A stretch of DNA of 7,759 bases from an uncultured Endomicrobiia bacterium (GTDB lineage: Bacteria; Elusimicrobiota; Endomicrobiia; Endomicrobiales; Endomicrobiaceae): the NCBI GenBank assembly GCA_905236115.1, contig CAJOOL010000139.1, forward strand, positions 1 through 7,759, given 5' to 3'. The notes beneath the pieces are model-generated. The model was not told the origin of the DNA, did no database searches, and saw only the letters and a list, made by a program, of their open reading frames with translations. The first letter of the stretch is position 1, and each line of letters begins with the position of its first letter. Shown here piece by piece: positions 1 through 5,350 of this stretch. The translations under genes were made by a program, and so were the position numbers.

Positions 1-27
1 TCGCGATAAATTGCCCGGTATCCCTGC

Positions 28-168
28 GAAGTTCCGCTTGAAGCGGTTCAACCGCCTCTTTATAGGCAAAATCTGCTTCGGGCTTTGTTCATTCATAATT
101 AATCACTGTTTCCTTAAGATTTACAAAACAAAATATGCCGTTTGCAAAAACAATTTTAAAAATGATAC
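28..168 (+). repeat. Dispersed intergenic repeat, copy 1 (diverged)
   Basis: This stretch aligns, with gaps, to the reverse complement of 5072-5198. The best-matched part is aattaatcactgtttcctt (97-115), which differs from the other copy by one C/G change, followed by one inserted T. Flanking matches in the same order are gaagttcc (28-35), aggcaaaat (64-72), agattt (117-122), atatgcc (133-139) and gatac (164-168). The order of blocks is kept while their spacing varies, which is what an old, decayed repeat family would show. Inside it, 43-55 (GCGGT, loop TCA, ACCGC) can form a small hairpin. The copy lies directly upstream of the promoter-like element of the ankyrin gene. I do not recognise a named family. 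Confidence 0.55.
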
Positions 169-171
169 AAT
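142..171 (+). promoter_or_regulatory. Candidate sigma-70 promoter for the ankyrin gene and dprA
   Basis: A -35-like TTGCAA (142-147) is followed after 18 bases by TACAAT (166-171), preceded by TG one base away (163-164), which makes an extended -10. Transcription would start near 178, leaving a leader of about 75 bases before the ATG at 254. The call rests on motif matching only, in AT-rich DNA. Confidence 0.45.
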
Positions 172-184
172 AGCAAAGTTATAT

Positions 185-200
185 ACATATATTAATATGT
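185..200. promoter_or_regulatory. Perfect 6-bp inverted repeat just after the promoter
   Basis: ACATAT (185-190) and ATATGT (195-200) are perfect inverted repeats around a 4-base centre. The site lies at about +8 to +23 relative to the predicted start, where a repressor site would act. It could also be chance in AT-rich sequence. No regulator is identifiable in the window. Confidence 0.2.
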
Positions 201-253
201 CTGACGGTGTTTTGGTAAGCCGTGCAGCATTAAAAGTAATTAGGAGAAGAAGT

Positions 254-841
254 ATGAAAAAACACATTTTTTTAACCATTTTAACGGTATGTTGTTTGTC
301 GGTATATTTCGTTATTGACATTGTTGCAGCAAAAAAAGTGGAATTTGACGAACAGAAACTTTCATTGCATGAATACTGCGAGTTCGGCTCGTTTACCGAA
401 GTGAAAGATTCCATAATTGCAGGTTATAAGGTAAACGGTGTTGATGCCGCAGGAGTAACGCCTCTTATGGCGGCCTGCAGGGGAAATTCCAGCATGGAAA
501 TAATTCAGCTTTTGCTGGTATACGGTGCCAAAGTAAATATGAAAGATATGAACGGCAGAACTGCACTGATGTATGCTGCGGAATTTGATATGTATGAGAA
601 AGTTTTCAACGAGCTTATCCGTGCAGGTGCCGCGGTAAATGCCAAAGCCGATGACGGAACCACGGCGTTAATGCTGGCGTGCGAAAATGCGGTTTCGCCT
701 AAAATTGTTGAAATTCTTGTTAAAGCGGGAGCCAACGTTAAGGCGGTTGATAACGAGGGTTATACCATGGCGGATTATGTTGAAAGCAATACAAAAAATA
801 AAGATGCAATAATGGATATTTTGAAAAAAGCGGGATATTAG
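254..841 (+). CDS. Secreted ankyrin-repeat protein
   Basis: This is a 195-residue protein. The start at 254 is chosen because GGAG (243-246) lies 7 bases upstream and the product then begins with a classic signal peptide: Lys2 and Lys3, a hydrophobic core at about 5-21, and a cleavage-type V-A-A at 24-26. An in-frame ATG at 11 would bury this signal behind 81 residues that translate repeat DNA, so it is rejected. The mature part consists of ankyrin repeats at about 36-64 (degenerate), 65-98, 99-132, 133-166 and a partial last unit from 167. Visible hallmarks are GVTPLMAAC, GRTALMYAA and GTTALMLAC on the first helix and the G-A-x-V-N/K turn after the second. Ankyrin repeats mediate protein-protein binding. 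The partner is unknown, and the location should be the periplasm, because no membrane anchor follows the signal. dprA starts 21 bases downstream, so the two genes probably share a transcript, although no functional link is evident. Confidence 0.87.
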   Translation: MKKHIFLTILTVCCLSVYFVIDIVAAKKVEFDEQKLSLHEYCEFGSFTEVKDSIIAGYKVNGVDAAGVTPLMAACRGNSSMEIIQLLLVYGAKVNMKDMNGRTALMYAAEFDMYEKVFNELIRAGAAVNAKADDGTTALMLACENAVSPKIVEILVKAGANVKAVDNEGYTMADYVESNTKNKDAIMDILKKAGY

Positions 842-862
842 AAAGACGGTTGAAAAGTTGAA

Positions 863-1975
863 ATGAACGAACGGCAATTGGCAATTATCGCACTTAATTT
901 AATTATTGAACTTATACCTAAAAAGATTATAAGTTTGACGGAGTATTTCGGCAGTGCGGAAAATATTTTTACTGCCGATAAAAAAGAAATTAAAAATATT
1001 GCCGGCATAGCCGATGAAACTGCCGAAAATATAAAAAAATCAGCCGATTTTAAAGCGGCCGAAAGGGAAGCCAAACTTGCCGAAGAAAACGGTATTAAAA
1101 TAATAACATATCTTGACGACGATTATCCCGAACCTCTGAAAAGTATTGTTGATTATCCTCCCGTTATTTATATGAAAGGAAACTACGATAAGCAGGACAA
1201 ATATTCCGTCTCGGTGGTAGGTTCCAGACATCCCACAAATTACGGAAGACTTGTTACCTCAAAATTCTGTAAATATTTTGCCGAAAACAATATCACCACC
1301 ATATCCGGGCTGGCAAGCGGTATTGATACACAAACGCACGTTTCCACATTGGAAAACGGCGGAAAGACCATAGCGGTTTTGGGCAACGGACTGTTGGATT
1401 ATTATCCCAAAGAAAATAAAAAACTTCAAAATGAAATTTATCAAAAAGGAGCCGTTATCAGCGAGTTTCCTTTACATCAGCGTCCGGATAAAATAAATTT
1501 CCCCAGACGTAACAGAATAGTGGCTGCACTTTCCAAAGCAACGCTTGTTACCGAGGCCGCATTAAAAAGCGGTTCTTTGATAACTGCAGACCTTGCGGCA
1601 GAATACGGAAAAGATGTTTTTGCCGTTCCCGGTCCGCTGTATGCGAAATATTCCGAAGGGCCGAACAGCTTAATAAAAAACGGTGCATTTGTCGCACTCA
1701 AGCCCGAAGATATTAGCGAGCAGAGTTTTTCAATGTTTGATTTCATGGCGGATATGCGTAAACAACGTAATAAGAAAAAAGAAAAGAAGCTTTCGGACAA
1801 TAAAGACGGTTTGAAAGTTTTGAAGATAATAAAGTCTTCGTTTAACGGTGTTTCTTTGGATGAGATAAGTGCCGCTGCGGAAATTCCCGTTGCGGATTTA
1901 TCGTCGGTACTTTTGGAATTGGAGCTTGACGGATTTATAAAAGAAATGCCGGGACAAACTTATATCAATGTATAA
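863..1975 (+). CDS. dprA: DNA-processing protein DprA (Smf)
   Basis: DprA binds incoming single-stranded DNA in the cytoplasm and loads RecA onto it during natural transformation. It is also widely kept in bacteria not known to be competent. The 370-residue length is normal for the family. An N-terminal helical, helix-hairpin-helix-like region spans about 1-60 (NIAGIADETAENI, 45-57). The Rossmann-like DprA core spans about 85-285, with motifs VVGSRHPTNYG (118-128), SGLASGIDTQTH (148-159), LGNGLLDYYPKEN (173-185), FPRRNRIVAALS (213-224), EAALKSGSLITA (231-242) and VFAVPGP (252-258). After a lysine-rich linker (about 299-309), a winged-helix domain fills about 315-370. The start is fixed: an in-frame TGA at 851-853 leaves this ATG as the only upstream choice. 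The ribosome site is poor, so coupling to the ankyrin gene 21 bases upstream is possible. The last codons and the stop lie inside a heptamer repeat. topA follows, as in several other phyla. Confidence 0.97.
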   Translation: MNERQLAIIALNLIIELIPKKIISLTEYFGSAENIFTADKKEIKNIAGIADETAENIKKSADFKAAEREAKLAEENGIKIITYLDDDYPEPLKSIVDYPPVIYMKGNYDKQDKYSVSVVGSRHPTNYGRLVTSKFCKYFAENNITTISGLASGIDTQTHVSTLENGGKTIAVLGNGLLDYYPKENKKLQNEIYQKGAVISEFPLHQRPDKINFPRRNRIVAALSKATLVTEAALKSGSLITADLAAEYGKDVFAVPGPLYAKYSEGPNSLIKNGAFVALKPEDISEQSFSMFDFMADMRKQRNKKKEKKLSDNKDGLKVLKIIKSSFNGVSLDEISAAAEIPVADLSSVLLELELDGFIKEMPGQTYINV

Positions 1976-1993
1976 TGTACAATGTATAACGTA
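1966..1993 (+). repeat. Heptamer tandem repeat overlapping the dprA stop codon
   Basis: Four consecutive 7-base units are visible: CAATGTA, TAATGTA, CAATGTA, TAACGTA. Equivalently, a 14-mer is repeated twice with one mismatch. The dprA stop codon TAA (1973-1975) and its last two codons lie inside the array. The second array at 2012-2046 uses a related heptamer, so both probably belong to one element. Confidence 0.75.
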
Positions 1994-2011
1994 ATGAACG
2001 GCGAAAAACGG

Positions 2012-2046
2012 CAATTTACAATTTAGAATTTATAATTTATAATTAA
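2012..2046 (+). repeat. Heptamer tandem repeat (NAATTTA)n upstream of topA
   Basis: Units CAATTTA, CAATTTA, GAATTTA, TAATTTA and the decayed TAATTAA run without interruption. The heptamer matches that of 1966-1993 except for G to T at one position. The 18 bases between the two arrays contain gcgaaaaacggc, a word that recurs at the end of the window. The array carries the best promoter match for topA. Confidence 0.75.
2015..2043 (+). promoter_or_regulatory. Candidate sigma-70 promoter of topA, inside the repeat
   Basis: TTTACA (2015-2020, five of six consensus bases) lies 17 bases before a perfect TATAAT (2038-2043). Transcription would start near 2050, so the leader would consist of the REP-like palindrome and the ribosome site. 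Both boxes are built from the heptamer array, so the match could be a by-product of repeat composition. Even so, spacing and sequence are near ideal, and no better candidate exists between dprA and topA. Confidence 0.5.
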
Positions 2047-2056
2047 CGGCAACAAC

Positions 2057-2124
2057 AATTAGAAATTTCTATAGAGAGATTCCCGACAGAGACATTCGGG
2101 AATGACAACTTCTAATTTCTAATT
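2057..2124. repeat. REP-like nested palindrome in the topA leader
   Basis: Outer arms AATTAGAAATT (2057-2067) and AATTTCTAATT (2114-2124) are perfect 11-base inverted repeats. Nested within them, ATTCCCGA (2079-2086) and TCGGGAAT (2096-2103) are perfect 8-base arms around a 9-base loop. The inner part, read on the minus strand as GTCATTCCCGA...TCGGGAATCTC, resembles the REP-type palindromes (GTCATTCCCG...CGGGAATCT) scattered between genes in many bacteria. No target-site duplication is visible outside the outer arms. It lies between the predicted topA transcription start and its ribosome site, so it may fold in the mRNA. Confidence 0.65.
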
Positions 2125-2131
2125 AAGTTTT

Positions 2132-2138
2132 AAGGTGG
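2132..2138 (+). promoter_or_regulatory. Ribosome binding site of topA
   Basis: AAGGTGG lies 7 bases before the ATG at 2146, a strong match to the 16S rRNA tail except for one base. It stands just outside the palindrome, so hairpin formation at 2057-2124 would leave it free. Confidence 0.8.
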
Positions 2139-2145
2139 TCAGAAA

Positions 2146-4305
2146 ATGAAAAATTTGGTAATAGTGGAATCTCCTGCAAAATCTAAAACAATATCTAAAA
2201 TTTTGGGCAGCAACTTCATAGTAAAAAGTTCTTTCGGACACATCAGAGATTTGCCCGAAAAAAAAATCGGCGTTGACGTAGAAAATAATTTTGAGCCTAC
2301 TTATGAAGCAATGACAAAATCAAAAAAAGTTATTGCGGATTTGAAAAAAGCCGTTGCCGAAGTGGGACACGTTTATCTGGCAACCGATTTGGACCGAGAG
2401 GGTGAAGCCATCGCCTGGCATCTGCAGCAGCTGTTGAAGCTTAACGACACAAATACCGACAGAATCACATTCCACGAAATTACCGAAACCGCCATAAAAG
2501 ATGCCGTTGCACATCCGCGTAAGATAGATATGGCTCTTGTTGACAGCCAGCAGGCAAGAAGAATTTTGGACAGGCTGGTAGGTTATAAACTTTCGCCTGT
2601 TCTGTGGAAAAAAATCAAAAGAGGTCTTTCTGCAGGGCGTGTTCAGTCCGTTGCCGTTATGATGATTTGCGACAGAGAAGAAGAAATCGCTGCGTTTGTT
2701 CCCGTGGAATATTGGTCTGTTACGGCGGAACTTCAGAAAGACAAAAATGATTTGTCTTTTAAGGCAATGCTGGTTTCAAAAGACGGAAAAAAATACGAAA
2801 AACTTGACATAAAAAATAAACAGCAGACGGACGATATTTTAAAAGAGCTTGAAAACGCACAGTATAAAGTTTCTTCCGTAGAAAAGAAAGAAAGAAAGAG
2901 AAGTCCTTATCCTCCGTATACCACATCCACCATGCAGCAGGATATTTCCAGACGTTTGGGTTTTTCTTCTTCCAAAACAATGATGGTTGCACAGAAACTT
3001 TACGAGGGTATAAACATCGGCGGACAGGGAGTAGTCGGTTTGATAACTTATATGAGAACGGACTCTTTAAATGTTGCGGCCGTCGCACAGAAAGAAGCAT
3101 TGAACTTTATAGATACGAACTTCGGTAAAAATTTTCTTCCTCAAAAACCGAGATTTTACAAAACCAAATCCAAAGGTGCACAGGAAGCCCACGAAGCCAT
3201 CAGACCCACTTCCGTAAAAAGAACACCCGAAATGATGAAACAGTATTTGACTGCCGACGAATATAAGCTGTATACGGCGGTATGGAACAGGTTTGTCGCC
3301 AGCCAGATGACCGATGCAGTTTATGATACCGTTACCATAGATATTGCTGCAAACGCTTACGGGTTCAGAGCGTCGGGCAGCACGCTGAAGTTTGAAGGAT
3401 TTATGAAAGTTTATTCCGTAACCGAAGAAAATTCTAAAGAGCCGAAACTTCCGCTGCTTGCTTCGGGCGATATTTTGAATTTGTTAAGCATTACGCCGGA
3501 ACAGCATTTTACCGAACCGCCCGCCAGATACAATGAAGCAAGTTTAATTAAAACTTTGGAAGAATACGGTATTGGCAGACCTTCCACTTATGCCCCTACC
3601 ATAAAGACTATTCAGGACAGGCTGTATGTTCGTCTGGATAACAAAAAATTTTATCCTACCGAACTCGGTATGACGGTAAACAAATTTTTAAAAGCCAATT
3701 TCAAAGATGTTATCAATTATAAATTTACGGCAGATATTGAAGAACAGTTTGACGACATTGCCGAGAATAAAATCAAATGGCAGGACGTAATAAAGAAATT
3801 TTATGAGCCGTTTTCCGGGAATATTTCTCAGGCCGAGGGTGCCGACAGAATGAAAGTTCAGCCGAAAGCCACCGGCGAAATATGTCCGAAATGCGGCAAG
3901 CCTATGGTTATCAGAGACAGCCGAAGAGGACCTTTTCTTGCCTGCACTGGATACCCGGAATGCAAGACGGCTTTTTCAATAGATAAAGACGGAAACAAAA
4001 TTTCCAACGAACCTGAAAAAACCGAAGAAAAATGCCCCAAGTGTGGCGGCGTTCTGCTGAAAAAAATAGGTTTTAAAGGAAAAGCATATCTTGCCTGCGA
4101 ACATTATCCGGAATGCAAAACCACTTTTGCTTTGGATAAAAACGGCAACAAAGTTATCAAACCGGAACCTGAAAAAACGGATATCAAATGTGAAAAATGC
4201 GGCAGCATAATGTTGAAAAGAATGGGCAAAAGAGGACCGTTTTTGACGTGTTCTGCATTTCCGAAATGCAGAAATTTGCAATGGATAAACAAGACGGAAA
4301 AATAA
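2146..4305 (+). CDS. topA: DNA topoisomerase I (type IA)
   Basis: TopA relaxes negative supercoils in the cytoplasm by cutting one strand through a 5'-phosphotyrosine link. The 719-residue protein is complete. The Toprim domain spans about 1-115, with VESPAKSKTI (7-16, catalytic Glu8) and the metal-binding DLDREGEAIAWHL (81-93; Asp81, Asp83, Glu85). LVDSQQARRILDRLVGYKLS (131-150) and SAGRVQSVAV (162-171) follow. The catalytic tyrosine is Tyr302 in GLITYMRTDS (298-307), and QEAHEAIRPT (346-355) and SLIKTLEEYGIGRPSTYA (466-483) complete the core. The C-terminus carries three four-cysteine zinc ribbons at about 580-606, 630-657 and 682-708 (CPKCG, CPKCG and CEKCG, each closed by a C-x5-C pair), joined by linkers containing DKDGNK or DKNGNK. 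These bind single-stranded DNA and help strand passage. It follows dprA and is convergent with the nitroreductase gene. All catalytic residues are present. Confidence 0.98.
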   Translation: MKNLVIVESPAKSKTISKILGSNFIVKSSFGHIRDLPEKKIGVDVENNFEPTYEAMTKSKKVIADLKKAVAEVGHVYLATDLDREGEAIAWHLQQLLKLNDTNTDRITFHEITETAIKDAVAHPRKIDMALVDSQQARRILDRLVGYKLSPVLWKKIKRGLSAGRVQSVAVMMICDREEEIAAFVPVEYWSVTAELQKDKNDLSFKAMLVSKDGKKYEKLDIKNKQQTDDILKELENAQYKVSSVEKKERKRSPYPPYTTSTMQQDISRRLGFSSSKTMMVAQKLYEGINIGGQGVVGLITYMRTDSLNVAAVAQKEALNFIDTNFGKNFLPQKPRFYKTKSKGAQEAHEAIRPTSVKRTPEMMKQYLTADEYKLYTAVWNRFVASQMTDAVYDTVTIDIAANAYGFRASGSTLKFEGFMKVYSVTEENSKEPKLPLLASGDILNLLSITPEQHFTEPPARYNEASLIKTLEEYGIGRPSTYAPTIKTIQDRLYVRLDNKKFYPTELGMTVNKFLKANFKDVINYKFTADIEEQFDDIAENKIKWQDVIKKFYEPFSGNISQAEGADRMKVQPKATGEICPKCGKPMVIRDSRRGPFLACTGYPECKTAFSIDKDGNKISNEPEKTEEKCPKCGGVLLKKIGFKGKAYLACEHYPECKTTFALDKNGNKVIKPEPEKTDIKCEKCGSIMLKRMGKRGPFLTCSAFPKCRNLQWINKTEK

Positions 4306-4340
4306 CCTGCCGCAGCGGGAATATATTCATCCGTGACCCT

Positions 4341-4356
4341 AAATTATAAATTGCCG
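4341..4356 (-). repeat. Fragment of the NAATTTA/cggcaattt intergenic repeat
   Basis: On the minus strand this reads CGGCAATTTATAATTT, which matches the junction at 2009-2036 where cggcaattt enters the heptamer array and aatttataattt follows. It sits in the convergent gap between topA and the nitroreductase gene, where pieces of dispersed intergenic repeats commonly accumulate. Confidence 0.4.
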
Positions 4357-4384
4357 TCTCCTTAATTCAATTTTTTGTTTTTAT
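4348..4384 (+). terminator. Weak candidate terminator after topA
   Basis: AAATTG (4348-4353) can pair with CAATTT (4368-4373) around a 14-base loop, and is followed by a T-rich run (4371-4382, broken by one G). The stem is short and AT-rich, so it would be inefficient. It is the only structure followed by a T-run between the convergent genes. Nothing convincing is seen for the minus-strand gene. Confidence 0.3.
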
Positions 4385-4417
4385 ACCAATATTACTTATT
4401 TTACCGAAAGTTTGGGC

Positions 4418-5020
4418 TTAATTGTTCCAGCCGTTGATATGAATTTTATCGGAGTTGAATTTCTTCTTCGGTTCCAATTCTCTGTCGGGATACCCTATAG
4501 GAATGATACTCAGCGGAATAACATGTTTAGGCAGATTAAATATTTTCTGTACATCCGCTACTTTATCCTGTGCGGGATAACACATACACCATACTGCTCC
4601 CAGCCCCTGTGAATGTGCCGCAAGCAGAATGTTTTCCGTTACCGCACAGCAGTCCTGTATCCACAGTTTTTCGCTTGTCTTTGTGTCTCCGCAGACGATT
4701 ATCGTCAGCGAGCTGTCCGTGCAGTATTTTGCATTCGGTGCTGCCTGTGCTACGGCCTCCAGCTTGTTTTTGTCGTTTACTACCAAAATTTCCCACGGCT
4801 GTAAATTCATTCCGCTGGGTGCAGCCATTGCCGCTTTCAGAATAATATTGATTTTTTCCTGCTCCACCTTTTGGACGGTAAACTGCCTTACGCTTACTCT
4901 GCTTAAAATATTGTCAATCACGGTTTTGCTCTCCTTGTTTTTTTTATCTTCTTTTTTGTCCGCATAACATGATAATACACATAAAGTCAGTGCAATAAAA
5001 ACATAAAAAATTTTCTTCAT
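4418..5020 (-). CDS. Exported nitroreductase-family flavoprotein, probable lipoprotein
   Basis: This 200-residue member of the nitroreductase family binds FMN and typically works as a dimer reducing nitro compounds, quinones or similar substrates with NAD(P)H. The actual substrate cannot be told. Family features are RVSVRQF (41-47, FMN phosphate contacts), AAPSGMNLQPWEILVV (66-81), the central GLGAVWCMCYP (139-149), IPIGYP (173-178) and the C-terminal lysine-rich EPKKKF (183-188) ending in NGW. The N-terminus is unusual: Lys2-Lys3, a hydrophobic stretch at 4-17 and Cys18 in VLSC form a lipoprotein signal, followed by a lysine- and aspartate-rich linker (21-32) before the catalytic domain. If Cys18 is not lipidated, ordinary signal-peptide cleavage near residue 20 is the alternative. 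Eight cysteines are present, including C-x-C at 145-147. GGAGAG (complement of 5028-5033) lies 7 bases before the start. It is convergent with topA and divergent from hppA, and appears to be a single-gene unit. Confidence 0.9.
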   Translation of the reverse strand: MKKIFYVFIALTLCVLSCYADKKEDKKNKESKTVIDNILSRVSVRQFTVQKVEQEKINIILKAAMAAPSGMNLQPWEILVVNDKNKLEAVAQAAPNAKYCTDSSLTIIVCGDTKTSEKLWIQDCCAVTENILLAAHSQGLGAVWCMCYPAQDKVADVQKIFNLPKHVIPLSIIPIGYPDRELEPKKKFNSDKIHINGWNN

Positions 5021-5060
5021 TTTTTTTCTCTCCTAAAAATAATAAAAATCTTTCGTCTTT

Positions 5061-5087
5061 GATTTTGCCGAAAAGTATCGGAAAATC
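5061..5087. other. Strong hairpin upstream of the nitroreductase gene
   Basis: GATTTT (5061-5066) and CCGA (5068-5071) pair with TCGG (5078-5081) and AAAATC (5082-5087), giving ten base pairs with one bulged G and a six-base loop. No T-run follows on the plus strand. On the minus strand the structure would fall about 40 bases before the nitroreductase ATG, possibly within its leader. It forms one end of dispersed repeat copy 2. Confidence 0.5.
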
Positions 5088-5198
5088 TCAAGGCATATTC
5101 CGTCTGTGCATTTGTTGAAATCTCTTAGGAAACACTGATTAATTCTGAACGGAAACCTTGAGGCATATTTTGCCTCTAAATTCGTTGGAACTTTTCCT
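5072..5198 (-). repeat. Dispersed intergenic repeat, copy 2, with internal 70-base duplication
   Basis: The reverse complement aligns with 28-168. The core tcttaggaaacactgatt (5123-5140) and the next four bases are the near-identical part. The copy also has an internal duplication: AGGCATATT occurs at 5091-5099 and 5161-5169, exactly 70 bases apart, and the next 24 positions remain about 60% matched. A perfect hairpin, GAGGCA-TATTT-TGCCTC, lies at 5160-5176. Relative to the minus-strand gene, this copy has the same orientation as copy 1 has to the ankyrin gene. Confidence 0.55.
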
Positions 5199-5230
5199 TT
5201 ATCCTATATTTTATAAAATTTAGAAAAAAA

Positions 5231-5260
5231 TTGACAACAAAACTGTATAAATCATATAAT
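5231..5260 (+). promoter_or_regulatory. Consensus sigma-70 promoter of hppA
   Basis: A perfect TTGACA (5231-5236) and a perfect TATAAT (5255-5260) are separated by 18 bases, one more than the optimum. Transcription should begin near 5267. It is the strongest promoter match in the window and suggests high, constitutive expression of the pyrophosphatase unless the leader intervenes. Confidence 0.8.
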
Positions 5261-5266
5261 TTAGAC

Positions 5267-5323
5267 GTTATTTAGGGAAGAAAAGTTTCCCGACGAAGGG
5301 AACTCATAATTATCCCGAATAAC
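5267..5323 (+). promoter_or_regulatory. Structured hppA leader with alternative pairings
   Basis: The leader starts at the predicted transcription start. An outer stem pairs GTTATT (5267-5272) with AATAAC (5318-5323) and continues with GGGA (5275-5278) against TCCC (5313-5316). Inside, TTCCC (5287-5291) pairs with GGGAA (5298-5302) around GACGAA. The same four segments can pair the other way: GGGAA (5275-5279) with TTCCC (5287-5291), and GGGA (5298-5301) with TCCC (5313-5316). No T-run follows, so transcription attenuation is not evident. The ribosome site begins 11 bases after the outer stem. I match it to no known riboswitch class. Confidence 0.4.
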
Positions 5324-5333
5324 AAAAATTCCT

Positions 5334-5340
5334 AAAGGAG
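5334..5340 (+). promoter_or_regulatory. Ribosome binding site of hppA
   Basis: AAAGGAG lies 10 bases before the ATG at 5351, slightly longer than the usual spacing. It fixes the start upstream of the signal-like N-terminus. Confidence 0.8.
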
Positions 5341-5350
5341 AAGAAACAAT

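Larger units (their letters stand above)
5021..5350. other. Divergent intergenic region, nitroreductase / hppA
   Basis: This is the only gap longer than 300 bases. From left to right it holds the ribosome site of the minus-strand gene (5028-5033), copy 2 of the dispersed repeat (about 5072-5198) with two hairpins, an AT-rich stretch (5200-5230), the hppA promoter (5231-5260) and the folded hppA leader (5267-5323). A promoter for the minus-strand gene could not be placed with any confidence. No RNA gene or protein gene with a start codon was found here. Confidence 0.7.

Noticed and set aside
1..96. Minus-strand partial gene starting at 96 (MNEQSPKQILP...), with a second open frame beside it reading KPEADFAYKEAVEPLQ
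   Set aside because: The ATG frame is open to the window edge and has AAGGA 14 bases upstream, but it is only 32 codons long with adjacent rare AGG-CGG codons. The better-looking frame has no start after its TGA. The stretch also belongs to the dispersed repeat, so coding cannot be supported from this window alone.
11..253. 81-codon N-terminal extension of the ankyrin protein from an ATG at 11
   Set aside because: It has no ribosome site, translates repeat DNA and the promoter region, and would hide a clear signal peptide. The ATG at 254 has GGAG at proper spacing.
3883..4269. Tandem repeats in the 3' part of topA as a possible recent duplication
   Set aside because: The three units are the normal C4 zinc ribbons of TopA and are diverged at the DNA level, so they are an ancient family feature.
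4313..4322. CCGCAGCGG after the topA stop as a terminator stem
   Set aside because: The arms are separated by a single base, so no stable loop can form, and no T-run follows directly. It may be a REP fragment.
4412..4967. Several plus-strand open frames opposite the nitroreductase gene
   Set aside because: They are antisense shadows of a gene with clear family motifs, overlap one another in different frames, and show no domain-like composition.
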